Assembly (NCBI RefSeq): GCF_025464955.1
Contig: NZ_JAODNM010000057.1
Coordinates: 1 to 64,000, forward strand
Origin: Amycolatopsis sp.
Lineage (GTDB): Bacteria > Actinomycetota > Actinomycetes > Mycobacteriales > Pseudonocardiaceae
Length of the DNA: 64,000 nucleotides
Direction: 5' to 3'
Position numbers and translations under genes: made by a program. Below, piece after piece: positions 43,921 to 52,088 of this stretch (position 1 is its first letter; every line of letters begins with the position of its first letter). The notes beneath the pieces are model-generated. The model was not told the DNA's origin and searched no databases. It saw only the letters and a program-made list of their open reading frames with translations.

Positions 43921-45189
43921 ATGCCCGAACCAACCCCGATCCCGATGTCGGCGACGCTCGCCGCCGACGAGGTACTGGCCCGCAGACGGCAAGCGGGCGA
44001 GCGGGTCCTGTCGATGGCCAGCGGCGAGATCGGCCTTCCCGTGCACCCGGCGCTGGCCGAGCGGCTCGCCGCCGCAGCGCACGAGAACGACTACGGCCCG
44101 GTGGTAGGCAGCCCCGAGTTGCGCTGCGCTGCCGCCGGATACTGGGGGAGACGCGGTCTCGTGAGCGACTCGGACCTGGTGGTGGCCGGTCCGGGCAGCA
44201 AACCCCTGCTGTTCGCGTTGCTGCTGGCGATCGGCGGCGATGTGGTCGTGCCCGTGCCGAGTTGGGTGAGCTACCCCGTCCATGCCCGGCTCATCGGAGT
44301 GCGCCCCATCCCCGTGCCGATCCGTCCTGGCGAAGGCGGAGTGCCCGACCCGGAGCGGCTTCGGGAGGCGGTCATTGCGGCGCGTGCCGCAGGACATGAC
44401 CCGCGATCGGTGGTGGTGACGGTGCCGGACAACCCGACCGGCACCGTCGCATCGCAGGTGACGGTGCGACAGTTGACCACGGTGGCCAGGGAACTGGACC
44501 TCGTGATCGTGTCCGACGAGATCTACTGCGACCTCGTGTACGACTCGGCCGCGCCCGCTCTGTCGCCGGCCAAGTCCGCGCCCGAGCGCACCGTCGTCAC
44601 CACGGGACTGACTAAGAACCTGGCGGTCGGCGGCTGGCGGACGGGAGTGGCCCGGCTACCCGACAGCGATGCCGGGCGGGCGCTGCACAGCAGGCTCGTC
44701 TCCGTCGCCAGCCAGATCTGGTCGAGCCCACCCGCGCCGATCCAGGCTGCGGCCGCGTACGCGTTCGGCGAGCCGCCGGAGATCGCCGAACGCATCGCGG
44801 CGAGTCGCCGGCTGCACGAGACTGTGGCGCGCACGGTTGCCGGCCATTTCACCAAGGCCGGTGCGGTTCTCGCGCCGGTGCAAGCTACCTGTTACCTCTA
44901 CCCGGACTTCGAGCCGCTGCGCAACCATCTCTCCCGGGCTCACGACGTGCACGGCGGCGACGACCTGGCCCGGTTGCTCAGCCAACGCCACGGAGTCGGG
45001 CTGCTCCCGGCATCGGCGTTCGGCGAAGCCCCGGACGCTCTGCGGATCCGGGCCGCGACGAGCCGCCTCTACGGCGATACCGACGAGCAGCGGATGGCTG
45101 CGCTTGAAGCCGTGGACCCGCTCCAACTGCCGTGGGTGCGCGAGGCCGTCGACCGGATCGACGAAGTTCTGTCCGACCTTTTCCGCTGA
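43921..45189 (+). CDS. PLP-dependent aminotransferase, class I/II
   Basis: A 422-residue fold-type I aminotransferase. NDYGPVVGSPELRCAAAGYW, VVTVPDNPTGTVA and VSDEIYCDLVY are family motifs; the PLP Lys lies in TTGLTKNLAVGGWRTG. In LysW pathways an aminotransferase (LysJ role) converts the carrier-bound semialdehyde to an amine. LysJ is of a different subgroup (class III), so this enzyme would be a replacement or acts on another oxo acid. TTTGGAG precedes the ATG at 43921. It is separated from the next gene by 15 bp. Confidence 0.85.
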   Translation: MPEPTPIPMSATLAADEVLARRRQAGERVLSMASGEIGLPVHPALAERLAAAAHENDYGPVVGSPELRCAAAGYWGRRGLVSDSDLVVAGPGSKPLLFALLLAIGGDVVVPVPSWVSYPVHARLIGVRPIPVPIRPGEGGVPDPERLREAVIAARAAGHDPRSVVVTVPDNPTGTVASQVTVRQLTTVARELDLVIVSDEIYCDLVYDSAAPALSPAKSAPERTVVTTGLTKNLAVGGWRTGVARLPDSDAGRALHSRLVSVASQIWSSPPAPIQAAAAYAFGEPPEIAERIAASRRLHETVARTVAGHFTKAGAVLAPVQATCYLYPDFEPLRNHLSRAHDVHGGDDLARLLSQRHGVGLLPASAFGEAPDALRIRAATSRLYGDTDEQRMAALEAVDPLQLPWVREAVDRIDEVLSDLFR

Positions 45190-45204
45190 CCGGAGGTTCC
45201 ACTC

Positions 45205-46107
45205 ATGTCCATTCCGACTCTCTTCGAGGCCACGTATAAGGGAAACCGGTACGTCGGCTTCGGCCGGGCCCGGTCTCAGACCCAGACCCTGTACTGCGTG
45301 GACGATGGCAGGCTCGCGGCGGCCGTCGTGGCCGCCAAGGGCTCACCTGCCACGCTCGAGGCCGCGATCACGGCCAGCACCGAGGCCGTCACCGTCGCCC
45401 TCGACGACCCGGAGCTGAGCCTGGTGTCGCCGCTGCTGTCGACGACCGGTGGAAACTCCTTGCTGAGCGGTTTCATGGGCACGCACCGGAAGAAGTGGGG
45501 CGGCAAGACCGCACCCGATGGCGAGTTCACCCCGCCGAAGTGGTTCTTCAAGGGCTTCGGCGACTGGGCGCGGATGCCCGGCGAGCCGCTGACCGTGCCC
45601 GCTAACCCGGTTGCCCTGATCGAGGAGCCTGAGGTCGTCCTCGTCTACGTCAACGACGAGCAGGGCTATCCGCACTACGCCGGCTACACCTTCGGCAACG
45701 ACCTGTGCGACATCGGCCTGCACCGCAAGGACCCCGGCTACAACCCGTACTGCAAGCTTTGCGACACGGCGGTTGCGCCCTTGCTCTTCCTGGCCGCCCC
45801 GCCGCGCACCGTCAGCGGCCGGACCACCATTGTGCGGGACGGCGCGCCTGCCTGGGAGGGCGACTTCGAGTGCGGCGGTGACGCCCTGTACTTCCGCGTG
45901 CAGGACATGGTGGACCACTTGTTCTCGTTCCCGGCGGTGCGCAGGCCGGGGCTGGTCAACTACGTGCTGCTTGGGGCCGACGAAGCCAGCTTCCACGACG
46001 GTTTCCGGATCGCTGACGGCGACCGCGTTGTCATCGAGGTGAACAGCCACGACGTGACGCTGGACAACGAGGTCCGCCACCTCGCGCCGGTTCCGCTCAG
46101 TTCGTGA
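45205..46107 (+). CDS. FAH-family protein, GguC-like
   Basis: A 300-residue protein. EEPEVVLVYVNDEQGYPHYA with GYTFGNDLCDIGLH, then CKLCDTAVAPLLF and VVIEVNSHDVTL, follow the GguC subgroup of the fumarylacetoacetate hydrolase fold. Typical members cleave or dehydrate small oxo acids with a divalent metal. Its place between the aminotransferase and the flavin enzymes suggests that a 2-oxo or hydroxy-acid intermediate is dehydrated or trimmed. Subgroup recalled from memory; the reaction is unknown. Confidence 0.65.
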   Translation: MSIPTLFEATYKGNRYVGFGRARSQTQTLYCVDDGRLAAAVVAAKGSPATLEAAITASTEAVTVALDDPELSLVSPLLSTTGGNSLLSGFMGTHRKKWGGKTAPDGEFTPPKWFFKGFGDWARMPGEPLTVPANPVALIEEPEVVLVYVNDEQGYPHYAGYTFGNDLCDIGLHRKDPGYNPYCKLCDTAVAPLLFLAAPPRTVSGRTTIVRDGAPAWEGDFECGGDALYFRVQDMVDHLFSFPAVRRPGLVNYVLLGADEASFHDGFRIADGDRVVIEVNSHDVTLDNEVRHLAPVPLSS

Positions 46108-46133
46108 CCACCCCGTCCGAAGGAGAAAGCACC

Positions 46134-47471
46134 GTGCCCGCCCTCGGCAAGAAACGAGTACACCTCGCGGCGCAACTTCCCGGCATCCACAACGTGACCG
46201 TGTGGTCGGATCCCCGGTCGGCGAGCCAGATCGCCATCGACTCGTTCATCCGGCTCGCGCAAACCGCCGAGCGCGGCAAGTTCGACTTCTTCTTCCTCTC
46301 AGAGGGCCTGCGGCTGCGCGAGCATAAGGGCCGGGTGTACGAGCTGGACGTGGTGGGCCGTCCGGACAACCTGACGGTGCTCGCCGCGCTCTCTGCCACC
46401 ACCACCCGGCTCGGGCTCGCCGCCACCGTCAACGCCACCTTCAACGAGCCATACGAGGTGGCCCGCAGGCTGGCGAGCCTGGACCACCTCAGCGGCGGGC
46501 GTGCCGCATGGAACATCGTCACCTCCTACGACGCGTTCACCGGCGAGAACTTCCGTCGCGGCGGCTTTCTCTCCGAGACTGACCGTTACACCAGGGCCGC
46601 CGAGTTCCTCCGCACCACCCGTGAGCTCTGGGATAGCTGGTCCGACGGCGACGTGCGCGTCGACGCGGCGGCGGGCGAGTTCGTCCGCGCAGGCGCGGGG
46701 GAGTTCGTCCATCATGGGCGGCATTTCGACATCTCGGGCCGGTTCACCACGCCGCGCGGCCCGCAGGGGCACCCGGTGATTATCCAGGCAGGCGAGTCCG
46801 ATGAAGGCCGGGATTTCGCCGCGTCTGACGCCGACGTCATCTTCAGCAAGTACGACAACCTCGACGAGGCCCGCATCTTCTACCGGGACGTCAAGGGGCG
46901 GCTAGCCAGGCACGGCCGCGCACGGGACGAGCTGAAGATCATCCCCACCGCGACGGTGGTCATCGCGGACACCGACGAGGAGGCCGTCGCGTACTCGGCG
47001 GAGATCTCCCAAGGCCAGATCAGCCCGCAGACGGCGATCGCGCACCTGGAGGCTGTCTGGGGCCGCGACCTGTCCGGGTACGACCCGGACGGGCCGCTGC
47101 CCGACATCGATCCTGAGCCTGATTCCCTTATCCTGAAGGGACATTCGACGTTCCGCAAGAGCAGAGGCGAGACGGCCCTCCGGTGGCGGCGGCTCGCGAC
47201 GGAGCGAGGGCTGAGCATCCGTGAGCTGGTCATCGAGGTGCACGGCGGCCACACCTTCGTCGGTGCCCCGCACACCGTCGCCGACGCCATCGATCACTTC
47301 GTGCAGACCGATGGCGCCGACGGGTTCGTCCTCGTGCCGCACCTGACGCCCGGCGGCCTGGACGACGTTGTGGACCGCGTGGTGCCGCTGCTGCAGGAGA
47401 AAGGCGTGTTTCGCGAGGAGTACTCGGGAACGACGCTGCGTGACCACCTCGGCCTGAAGGAGGCATTGTGA
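46134..47471 (+). CDS. FMN-dependent monooxygenase, NtaA/SnaA/DszA family (first copy)
   Basis: A 445-residue luciferase-like TIM-barrel protein. ERGKFDFFFLSEGLRLRE, GLAATVNATFNEPYEVARR and AAWNIVTSYDAFTGENF fit the nitrilotriacetate monooxygenase group, which uses FMNH2 from a separate reductase. It should oxidise carbon, nitrogen or sulfur in the pathway intermediate. AAGGAG precedes the GTG at 46134; a GTG at 46104 overlapping the previous stop has no such site. No flavin reductase gene lies in this operon. Confidence 0.8.
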   Translation: MPALGKKRVHLAAQLPGIHNVTVWSDPRSASQIAIDSFIRLAQTAERGKFDFFFLSEGLRLREHKGRVYELDVVGRPDNLTVLAALSATTTRLGLAATVNATFNEPYEVARRLASLDHLSGGRAAWNIVTSYDAFTGENFRRGGFLSETDRYTRAAEFLRTTRELWDSWSDGDVRVDAAAGEFVRAGAGEFVHHGRHFDISGRFTTPRGPQGHPVIIQAGESDEGRDFAASDADVIFSKYDNLDEARIFYRDVKGRLARHGRARDELKIIPTATVVIADTDEEAVAYSAEISQGQISPQTAIAHLEAVWGRDLSGYDPDGPLPDIDPEPDSLILKGHSTFRKSRGETALRWRRLATERGLSIRELVIEVHGGHTFVGAPHTVADAIDHFVQTDGADGFVLVPHLTPGGLDDVVDRVVPLLQEKGVFREEYSGTTLRDHLGLKEAL

Positions 47472-48658
47472 ACCCGATGCACCTCGCGGTTGCCTTTGAC
47501 GGCGCCGGCTGGCATCCCGCCGCCTGGCGGGCCACCGGCGCGCGGCCCGGCGAGCTCGTCACCGCAGCGTACTGGGCGGACCTGGTGCTGGAGGCCGAGC
47601 GGGGTCTGCTCGACTTCGTTACCTTCGAGGACGCGCTCGGCTTGCAGTCCGCCGCGTTCCACCGCCCCGACGACCGAACCGACCAGGTCAGGGGCAGCCT
47701 GGACGCGGTGATCCTGGCAGCGAGCCTCGCCCCGCTCACCACGCGCATCGGCTTGGTGCCGACCACAAACGTGACGCACACCGAGCCGTTCCCCCTTGCC
47801 ACCGCCATCGCGACCCTTGACTATGCCAGCAAGGGCCGTGCGGGATGGCGCCCCCAGATCTCAACACGTGCTTCCGACGCCAACCACTTCGGCCGTCGCA
47901 CGACGCCCCAACTCACCGACGAGGACCTGCGCGACTCGGAGTTGATCGCCCGACGGCTGCGGCCGTTGTTCGCGGAGGCCGCCGACGTCGTCGAGGTGGC
48001 CCGGCGGCTCTGGGACAGTTGGGACGAGGACGCCGAGATCCGGGATGTGGCCACGGGTCGCTTCATCGACGCAGACAAGGTGCGTCACATCGACTTCGTC
48101 GGACCTCATTTCAGCGTGAAGGGCCCCTCGATCACGCCACGCCCGCCGCAGGGACAGCCGGTGGTGACGAGCCTCGCGCACGCCTCGACGCCGTACGAGT
48201 TCGCGGCGCGCGGCTCCGACGTCGTGTACATCACGCCGCATGATCGCTCCGGCGTGAGCGCCATTCTCGCTCAGGTCGACGACGCTGTGGCGCGGGTCGG
48301 CAGGGACGGCCCCTTGCGGAAATTCGCCGACCTCGTCGTCTTTCTCGACGACGAGCCGGGTTTCGCTGGCCAACGCAAGGCTCAGCTAGATTCCTTGGCA
48401 GGAAAGGAACTTACGTCCGACGCCGAGATATTTGTTGGCACACCTGGCGCCCTCGCAGACTTGTTGCTCGACTGGCTTGCCGCCGGGCTCGATGGTTTCC
48501 GGCTGCGGCCCGGTGTTCTGCCGCACGACCTCATGGCCATCACCCGCAGCCTGGTGCCGGAACTGCAACGGCGGGGTGCATTCCGCACCTCGTACGACGC
48601 CGTGACGCTGCGCGGTCACCTGCGGCTACCGCTGTCCGGCAGATGCCGCCTGAACTGA
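47468..48658 (+). CDS. FMN-dependent monooxygenase, luciferase-like (second copy)
   Basis: A 396-residue protein of the same luciferase-like fold as the preceding gene: LLDFVTFEDALGLQSAAF, LTTRIGLVPTTNVTHTEPF and LDYASKGRAGWRPQISTRA are the corresponding segments. Sequence is clearly divergent from the first copy, so it is not a recent duplication. The two may catalyse successive oxidations or act as a pair. GTG start overlaps the previous stop by 4 bp (GTGA). Flavin must be reduced by an enzyme encoded elsewhere. Confidence 0.8.
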   Translation: MNPMHLAVAFDGAGWHPAAWRATGARPGELVTAAYWADLVLEAERGLLDFVTFEDALGLQSAAFHRPDDRTDQVRGSLDAVILAASLAPLTTRIGLVPTTNVTHTEPFPLATAIATLDYASKGRAGWRPQISTRASDANHFGRRTTPQLTDEDLRDSELIARRLRPLFAEAADVVEVARRLWDSWDEDAEIRDVATGRFIDADKVRHIDFVGPHFSVKGPSITPRPPQGQPVVTSLAHASTPYEFAARGSDVVYITPHDRSGVSAILAQVDDAVARVGRDGPLRKFADLVVFLDDEPGFAGQRKAQLDSLAGKELTSDAEIFVGTPGALADLLLDWLAAGLDGFRLRPGVLPHDLMAITRSLVPELQRRGAFRTSYDAVTLRGHLRLPLSGRCRLN

Positions 48659-48695
48659 CACGGTCTCAGTCCAGCACTACAAACGGCGGTCTCCC

Positions 48696-49880
48696 ATGGT
48701 TTCCATTGTCAAATCGAATAGAACAGAAGCGACCAGTAGCGTCGCCCGCCCGTCCCAGCAGCTCACCTACATCGCTGCAGCCCGGCTCCTGCCATCCTTT
48801 TTCATCCTGGCCTCGCATCTTTCCTTCCAACGGGTCTTCAGTGATCCGACGGCGCAGGCTGTGTACTACAGGATCTTCAACCCAGCCGGCTTCAACGCCG
48901 TGTCGTTCTTCATCGTGCTCAGCGGCTTCATTCTGGCCTGGGTCTGCGACAGACGACCGCCAGGGCGGGATTTCGGGCCGAAGCGGCTGCTGCGCATCCT
49001 GCCAGTGCACTTCCTGTCCTGGGCGCTTGTGGTGTGCCTGTTCGGCGTCATGTTTTCACCCCCGGGTCTGTTGACCACCCTCACCCTGCTCGCGGGGTGG
49101 ATACCTGACCACAACGTCTACTGGGCCGCAAACGCTCCGTCGTGGACCTTGTCCACCGAACTCTTGCTGTACCTGGTTTTCCCAGCCGTATACCGCTTCG
49201 TCGCGCGCAGGAGCGACCGATTCCTACGTGCCGCGCTGATCGGCATGGTCGCAGTCGTCGTACTGCTTCCCATCGCGCTGATAGCTCTTCCCGACGGCGC
49301 TGTCTTCGCCAACGCCGCCTTCACCGAGCGCGGCCAGCTCGTCAGCGTGTCGGAGTGGAAGTACTGGCTCGTCTACGTCTTCCCGCTCACTCGCCTATTC
49401 GAAGCGTTGTGTGGCATGCTGATCTGCCTCATGGTGCTGCGCGGTCGATGGATGCGGAGCGTCCTGCTGCCCACCGGCCTGCTTGTGCTCGCCATCGTGG
49501 TGGAGGAGCTGTGGGCTCCAGTTCTGCTCACCCTGTCCGCGCTCACCATCGTGCCCATCGTGCTGCTCATCGGCGCCCTGGCCGCCAAGGAGATCGCCAA
49601 GTGGGACCGCGGCATGGGCACTGGACGCTCGCTGATCGGCCGCGTCTCCGCCTATGGCAAGTACACCTTCGGTATCTACATGTACCAGTGGCTGTTCATC
49701 CTGGTGTGCCAGCAATATCTGCGGCCGTGGAACAACGGCACTGTCACCGGCGTCCTACTGGTCCTCGCCTTCTACGCCACGTGCGTCGCCGTCGCCATGC
49801 TTTCGTACCGCTTCTTCGAGACCCCCATCAACAACTTCATCAAGCCCTCGATTGCCACCTACGCGAAGAAGCAAGGCTGA
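48696..49880 (+). CDS. Acyltransferase-3 family membrane protein
   Basis: A 394-residue protein with about ten membrane segments. LSFQRVFSDPTAQAV, FNAVSFFIVLSGFILAWV and SWTLSTELLLYLVFP are the acyltransferase-3 (OafA/YrhL) signatures, and YGKYTFGIYMYQWLFIL lies in the last segments. It would O- or N-acylate a substrate at the membrane, so it is a candidate tailoring enzyme for the product. Last gene of the operon, starting 38 bp after the second flavin monooxygenase. Confidence 0.8.
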   Translation: MVSIVKSNRTEATSSVARPSQQLTYIAAARLLPSFFILASHLSFQRVFSDPTAQAVYYRIFNPAGFNAVSFFIVLSGFILAWVCDRRPPGRDFGPKRLLRILPVHFLSWALVVCLFGVMFSPPGLLTTLTLLAGWIPDHNVYWAANAPSWTLSTELLLYLVFPAVYRFVARRSDRFLRAALIGMVAVVVLLPIALIALPDGAVFANAAFTERGQLVSVSEWKYWLVYVFPLTRLFEALCGMLICLMVLRGRWMRSVLLPTGLLVLAIVVEELWAPVLLTLSALTIVPIVLLIGALAAKEIAKWDRGMGTGRSLIGRVSAYGKYTFGIYMYQWLFILVCQQYLRPWNNGTVTGVLLVLAFYATCVAVAMLSYRFFETPINNFIKPSIATYAKKQG

Positions 49881-50243
49881 TTTTCAACAGCTTCCCCTCC
49901 ATGGACCGTACGATCTGTCACAGGCTGACTACTATGTGTACCTGGCGCTGCCGCAGCGCGGAAGCCGCCATCCGTGGGCTGTCATGGTTGAACTTGTGGC
50001 GCCCCGTCGATGACACGCTCGCTTTATCGACGGTTAGCCACTGCGACTTGACTGCCGCTTGTCTATCGTGAACATCGCAGCAGAATCCGGCACGTACGAG
50101 CCCGAGGGGAGCCCGAGAGGTCTCGGACAGGGCGACACTCGACGGCATTTGTCGACATCGAGAGGCCTACTAAAGCGGCTCCGAGCAGACGAAAAGGTCT
50201 TGTTCGGCATCACTTGACACCGTCCGACACCTCAGGGTTTCGA
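49881..50243. other. 360-bp gap at the right end of the first element
   Basis: No gene is seen. Overlapping short frames have no ribosome-binding sites or codon bias. The stretch ends at the right copy of the tRNA-derived repeat, so it should be the terminal DNA of the first integrated element. Confidence 0.5.
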
Positions 50244-50286
50244 CTCTTAACCAGCGGGTTCGGGGTTCGAGTCCCTGATGGCGCAC
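50244..50286 (+). other. attR core: second copy of the tRNA-Lys 3' half
   Basis: A 43-bp exact copy of 24209-24251. It contains the anticodon loop, the T arm and the 3' acceptor strand, but no 5' half, so it cannot make a tRNA. It is both the right boundary of the first element and the left boundary of the second, integrase-bearing segment. Confidence 0.9.
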
Positions 50287-50290
50287 CCTC

Positions 50291-50326
50291 AAAGGCCAGG
50301 TCACTTAAAACGGTGACCTGGCCTTT
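50291..50326. terminator. Intrinsic terminator after attR
   Basis: AAAGGCCAGGTCAC (50291-50304) pairs with 50313-50326 over the loop TTAAAACG and is followed by T-rich TGTGTTTT. It sits just after the tRNA 3' copy and may once have terminated the tRNA-Lys transcript before the first element separated them by 26 kb. Confidence 0.75.
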
Positions 50327-51816
50327 TGTGTTTTCTGGAGTCATTTCTTCCGCTTCCTGACTGTCCATTGTGGTCGAATCCGCGCCCGAGACGAGCCCGA
50401 GCTGTCGCGTTGCTGTTCGCGGGATGATCTTGGCGGTGGCTTCGGCCGCCGCGAGGGCGACCTCGGGCAGCACGGTGGTGTAGGTGTCCATGGTCACGGT
50501 GATCGAGGAGTGCCGGAGCATGCTCTGCACGACCTTCATGTCGGCACCAGCCGCCAAAGCAAGGGTCGCGGCGCCATGGCGTAGGTCGTGTAGTCGGATC
50601 GGTGGCAGTCCAGCCTGCCGGGTCAGCTCGACGAACCGGTCGGTGACGTCGGCTGGGCGAAGCGGGGCTCCCGTCGGGCTGTGTGAACAGCAGGCCGCTG
50701 TCGACCCAGTCGCTGCCGAGGCGAGCCCTGTCGGCGTCCTGGCCGGCGAGGTGGTGACGCAAGACGAGGACGGTATCGGCGTCGAGCGCGACCAGGCCTT
50801 CGGAGGAGGTGGTCTTCGGCTTCGATTGGGCGGTCTCCCAGCCGTATTGCACGATCTGGTTCGCCACCTCCAGTGATGCGGCGTCGAGGTAGGTGTCGGT
50901 CCGGCGCTGGCCGCACGCCTCACCACGGCGCAGGCCCACGTGAGCGATCAAGTGGAACAACGGGTAGAGGCGGTCGTTGACGGTGTAGTCGAGGAAGTGG
51001 CCCGTGTGCTGTGGTGTCCACACCATCACCGGCGACGGGATCTCTCCTGTCATCTGCCACCGCAGGACCCGCTCCGCGGTCCACAACTTCGGCTTCGGCC
51101 GGTTGGCCGGGGGCAGTTCGACCAACGAGGCCACGTTCACTGTCAGCAGCCCTTCTTTCACTGCGGGGTTCAGTACCGCGCGTAAGGTCTCGCGGATCCG
51201 CCGGATTGAGGTCGGACCGACCGGTCGTTGCCACTTCACAGCCGCAACCTTCTTCGGATCACCACTGCTGCGGTACTCGCCGATGACCTCGTTGTGCTCG
51301 TCGATCGCGTCGAACATCCCGGCTAGGTGAGCTACGCGGAGCTTGTCTCGGCGGATGTGCGCGAGATGTGGCCGTAGATACAGCCGTACATGGGATTCGT
51401 ACGAGCGATACGTATTGCGGCTGACGGACTTTTTCTTGGTCGCCAGGAAGGCAGTGAAAACGTCGTCCATCAGCGGGTGTTCCAGAACGTCCGCGCCGGC
51501 ACGCACCAGGCGTCGGACGTGGTCGACCTCCGGCAACTTCTGCTTCTCGGAGATCGCGGTCGCGATCACATCCCCGATCTTGCACAGAATGTCGATGTCG
51601 TCTTCGTCAGCGATCGCGAGCAGGTCCCTGGCTTGGTCGAGCTCCTCTTGCGCCTTCGTTGCTGTCTCGAATCCACTGCGCCTGCGTGGGCGCCGGTTTC
51701 CGCCACGATCGGCGGGCAGTTCGATGCGGTAGCACCACTGTCCGTGCTTGCTCTGTTCCAGTCTCGGGCACTTGTTGCCCAGGTTGCGGTTGCTGCTGTC
51801 CTTGCAGGAGCACCGC

Positions 51817-52044
51817 TTGAACGCCGATCCCAAAGACGTCGTCTGCACCGTACTGGAGGTGGACGCCGGCGAAGTGACCGACACCAGCCTGTTCATGGAG
51901 GACCACGACGCCGACTCGATGCGGCTGATCGAGATCCTCTCCGCGCTGGAGCTGGCCCTGAACGTGACCATCGACCAGTCCCAGATGTCGCGGATGGTCA
52001 ACCTCGACGGTACCTGCGCGGTCGTCGCCGAATCTCGGACCTGA
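51817..52044 (+). CDS. Acyl carrier protein with a probably rebuilt N-terminus
   Basis: A 75-residue carrier. Visible core: VVCTVLEVDAGEVTDTSLFM, then DHDADSMRLIEILSALE, where Ser of DSM should carry phosphopantetheine. A TTG at 51817 has AGGAG 6 nt upstream and gives a normal-length carrier; that site is the antisense of the integrase's Cys-Ser-Cys codons. The first five or so codons overlap the integrase start on the other strand. It probably serves the ketosynthases that follow. The start is uncertain because of the junction; an ATG at 51748 lies wholly inside the integrase gene. Confidence 0.7.
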   Translation: MNADPKDVVCTVLEVDAGEVTDTSLFMEDHDADSMRLIEILSALELALNVTIDQSQMSRMVNLDGTCAVVAESRT

Positions 52045-52088
52045 CCACCGGCACCGCCGACCGGCGGTGAAGACGGGAGTAGCCAGAC

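Larger units (their letters stand above)
24252..50286. mobile_element. Integrated element in tRNA-Lys carrying a LysW biosynthetic cluster
   Basis: The 26.0-kb segment is bounded by the 43-bp repeats at 24209-24251 and 50244-50286. It has a tyrosine integrase gene just inside the left boundary, pointing toward the tRNA. No replication, excisionase, relaxase or TraB/FtsK-type transfer gene was recognised, so it looks like a cargo-only or decayed element. Cargo: a clpP remnant, regulators, an MFS pump and the LysW operon. The integrase has a catalytic-residue substitution, so the element is probably immobile unless helped in trans. Confidence 0.8.
50210..51833 (-). pseudogene. Second tyrosine integrase, frameshifted
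   Basis: The reading from a TTG at 51833 gives GSAFKRCSCKDSSNRNLG and continues to FTQPDGSP near 50670. The C-terminal catalytic half (GLPPIRLHDLRHGAATLAL, MLRHSSITVTMDTYTTV) is only open in another frame. A single extra base in the GGGG run at 50664-50667 explains the shift. The catalytic motif HDLRHG is intact here, unlike in the first integrase. The gene has the same orientation to its att site as the first integrase, so a second element was inserted in tandem. Its 5' end now overlaps an acyl carrier protein gene head-to-head. The shifted frame runs through the att copy (GTRTPNPLVKS). Confidence 0.8.

Noticed and set aside
50244..50286. Second tRNA-Lys gene
   Set aside because: Only the 3' half is present; no D arm or 5' acceptor strand, so it is an att remnant.
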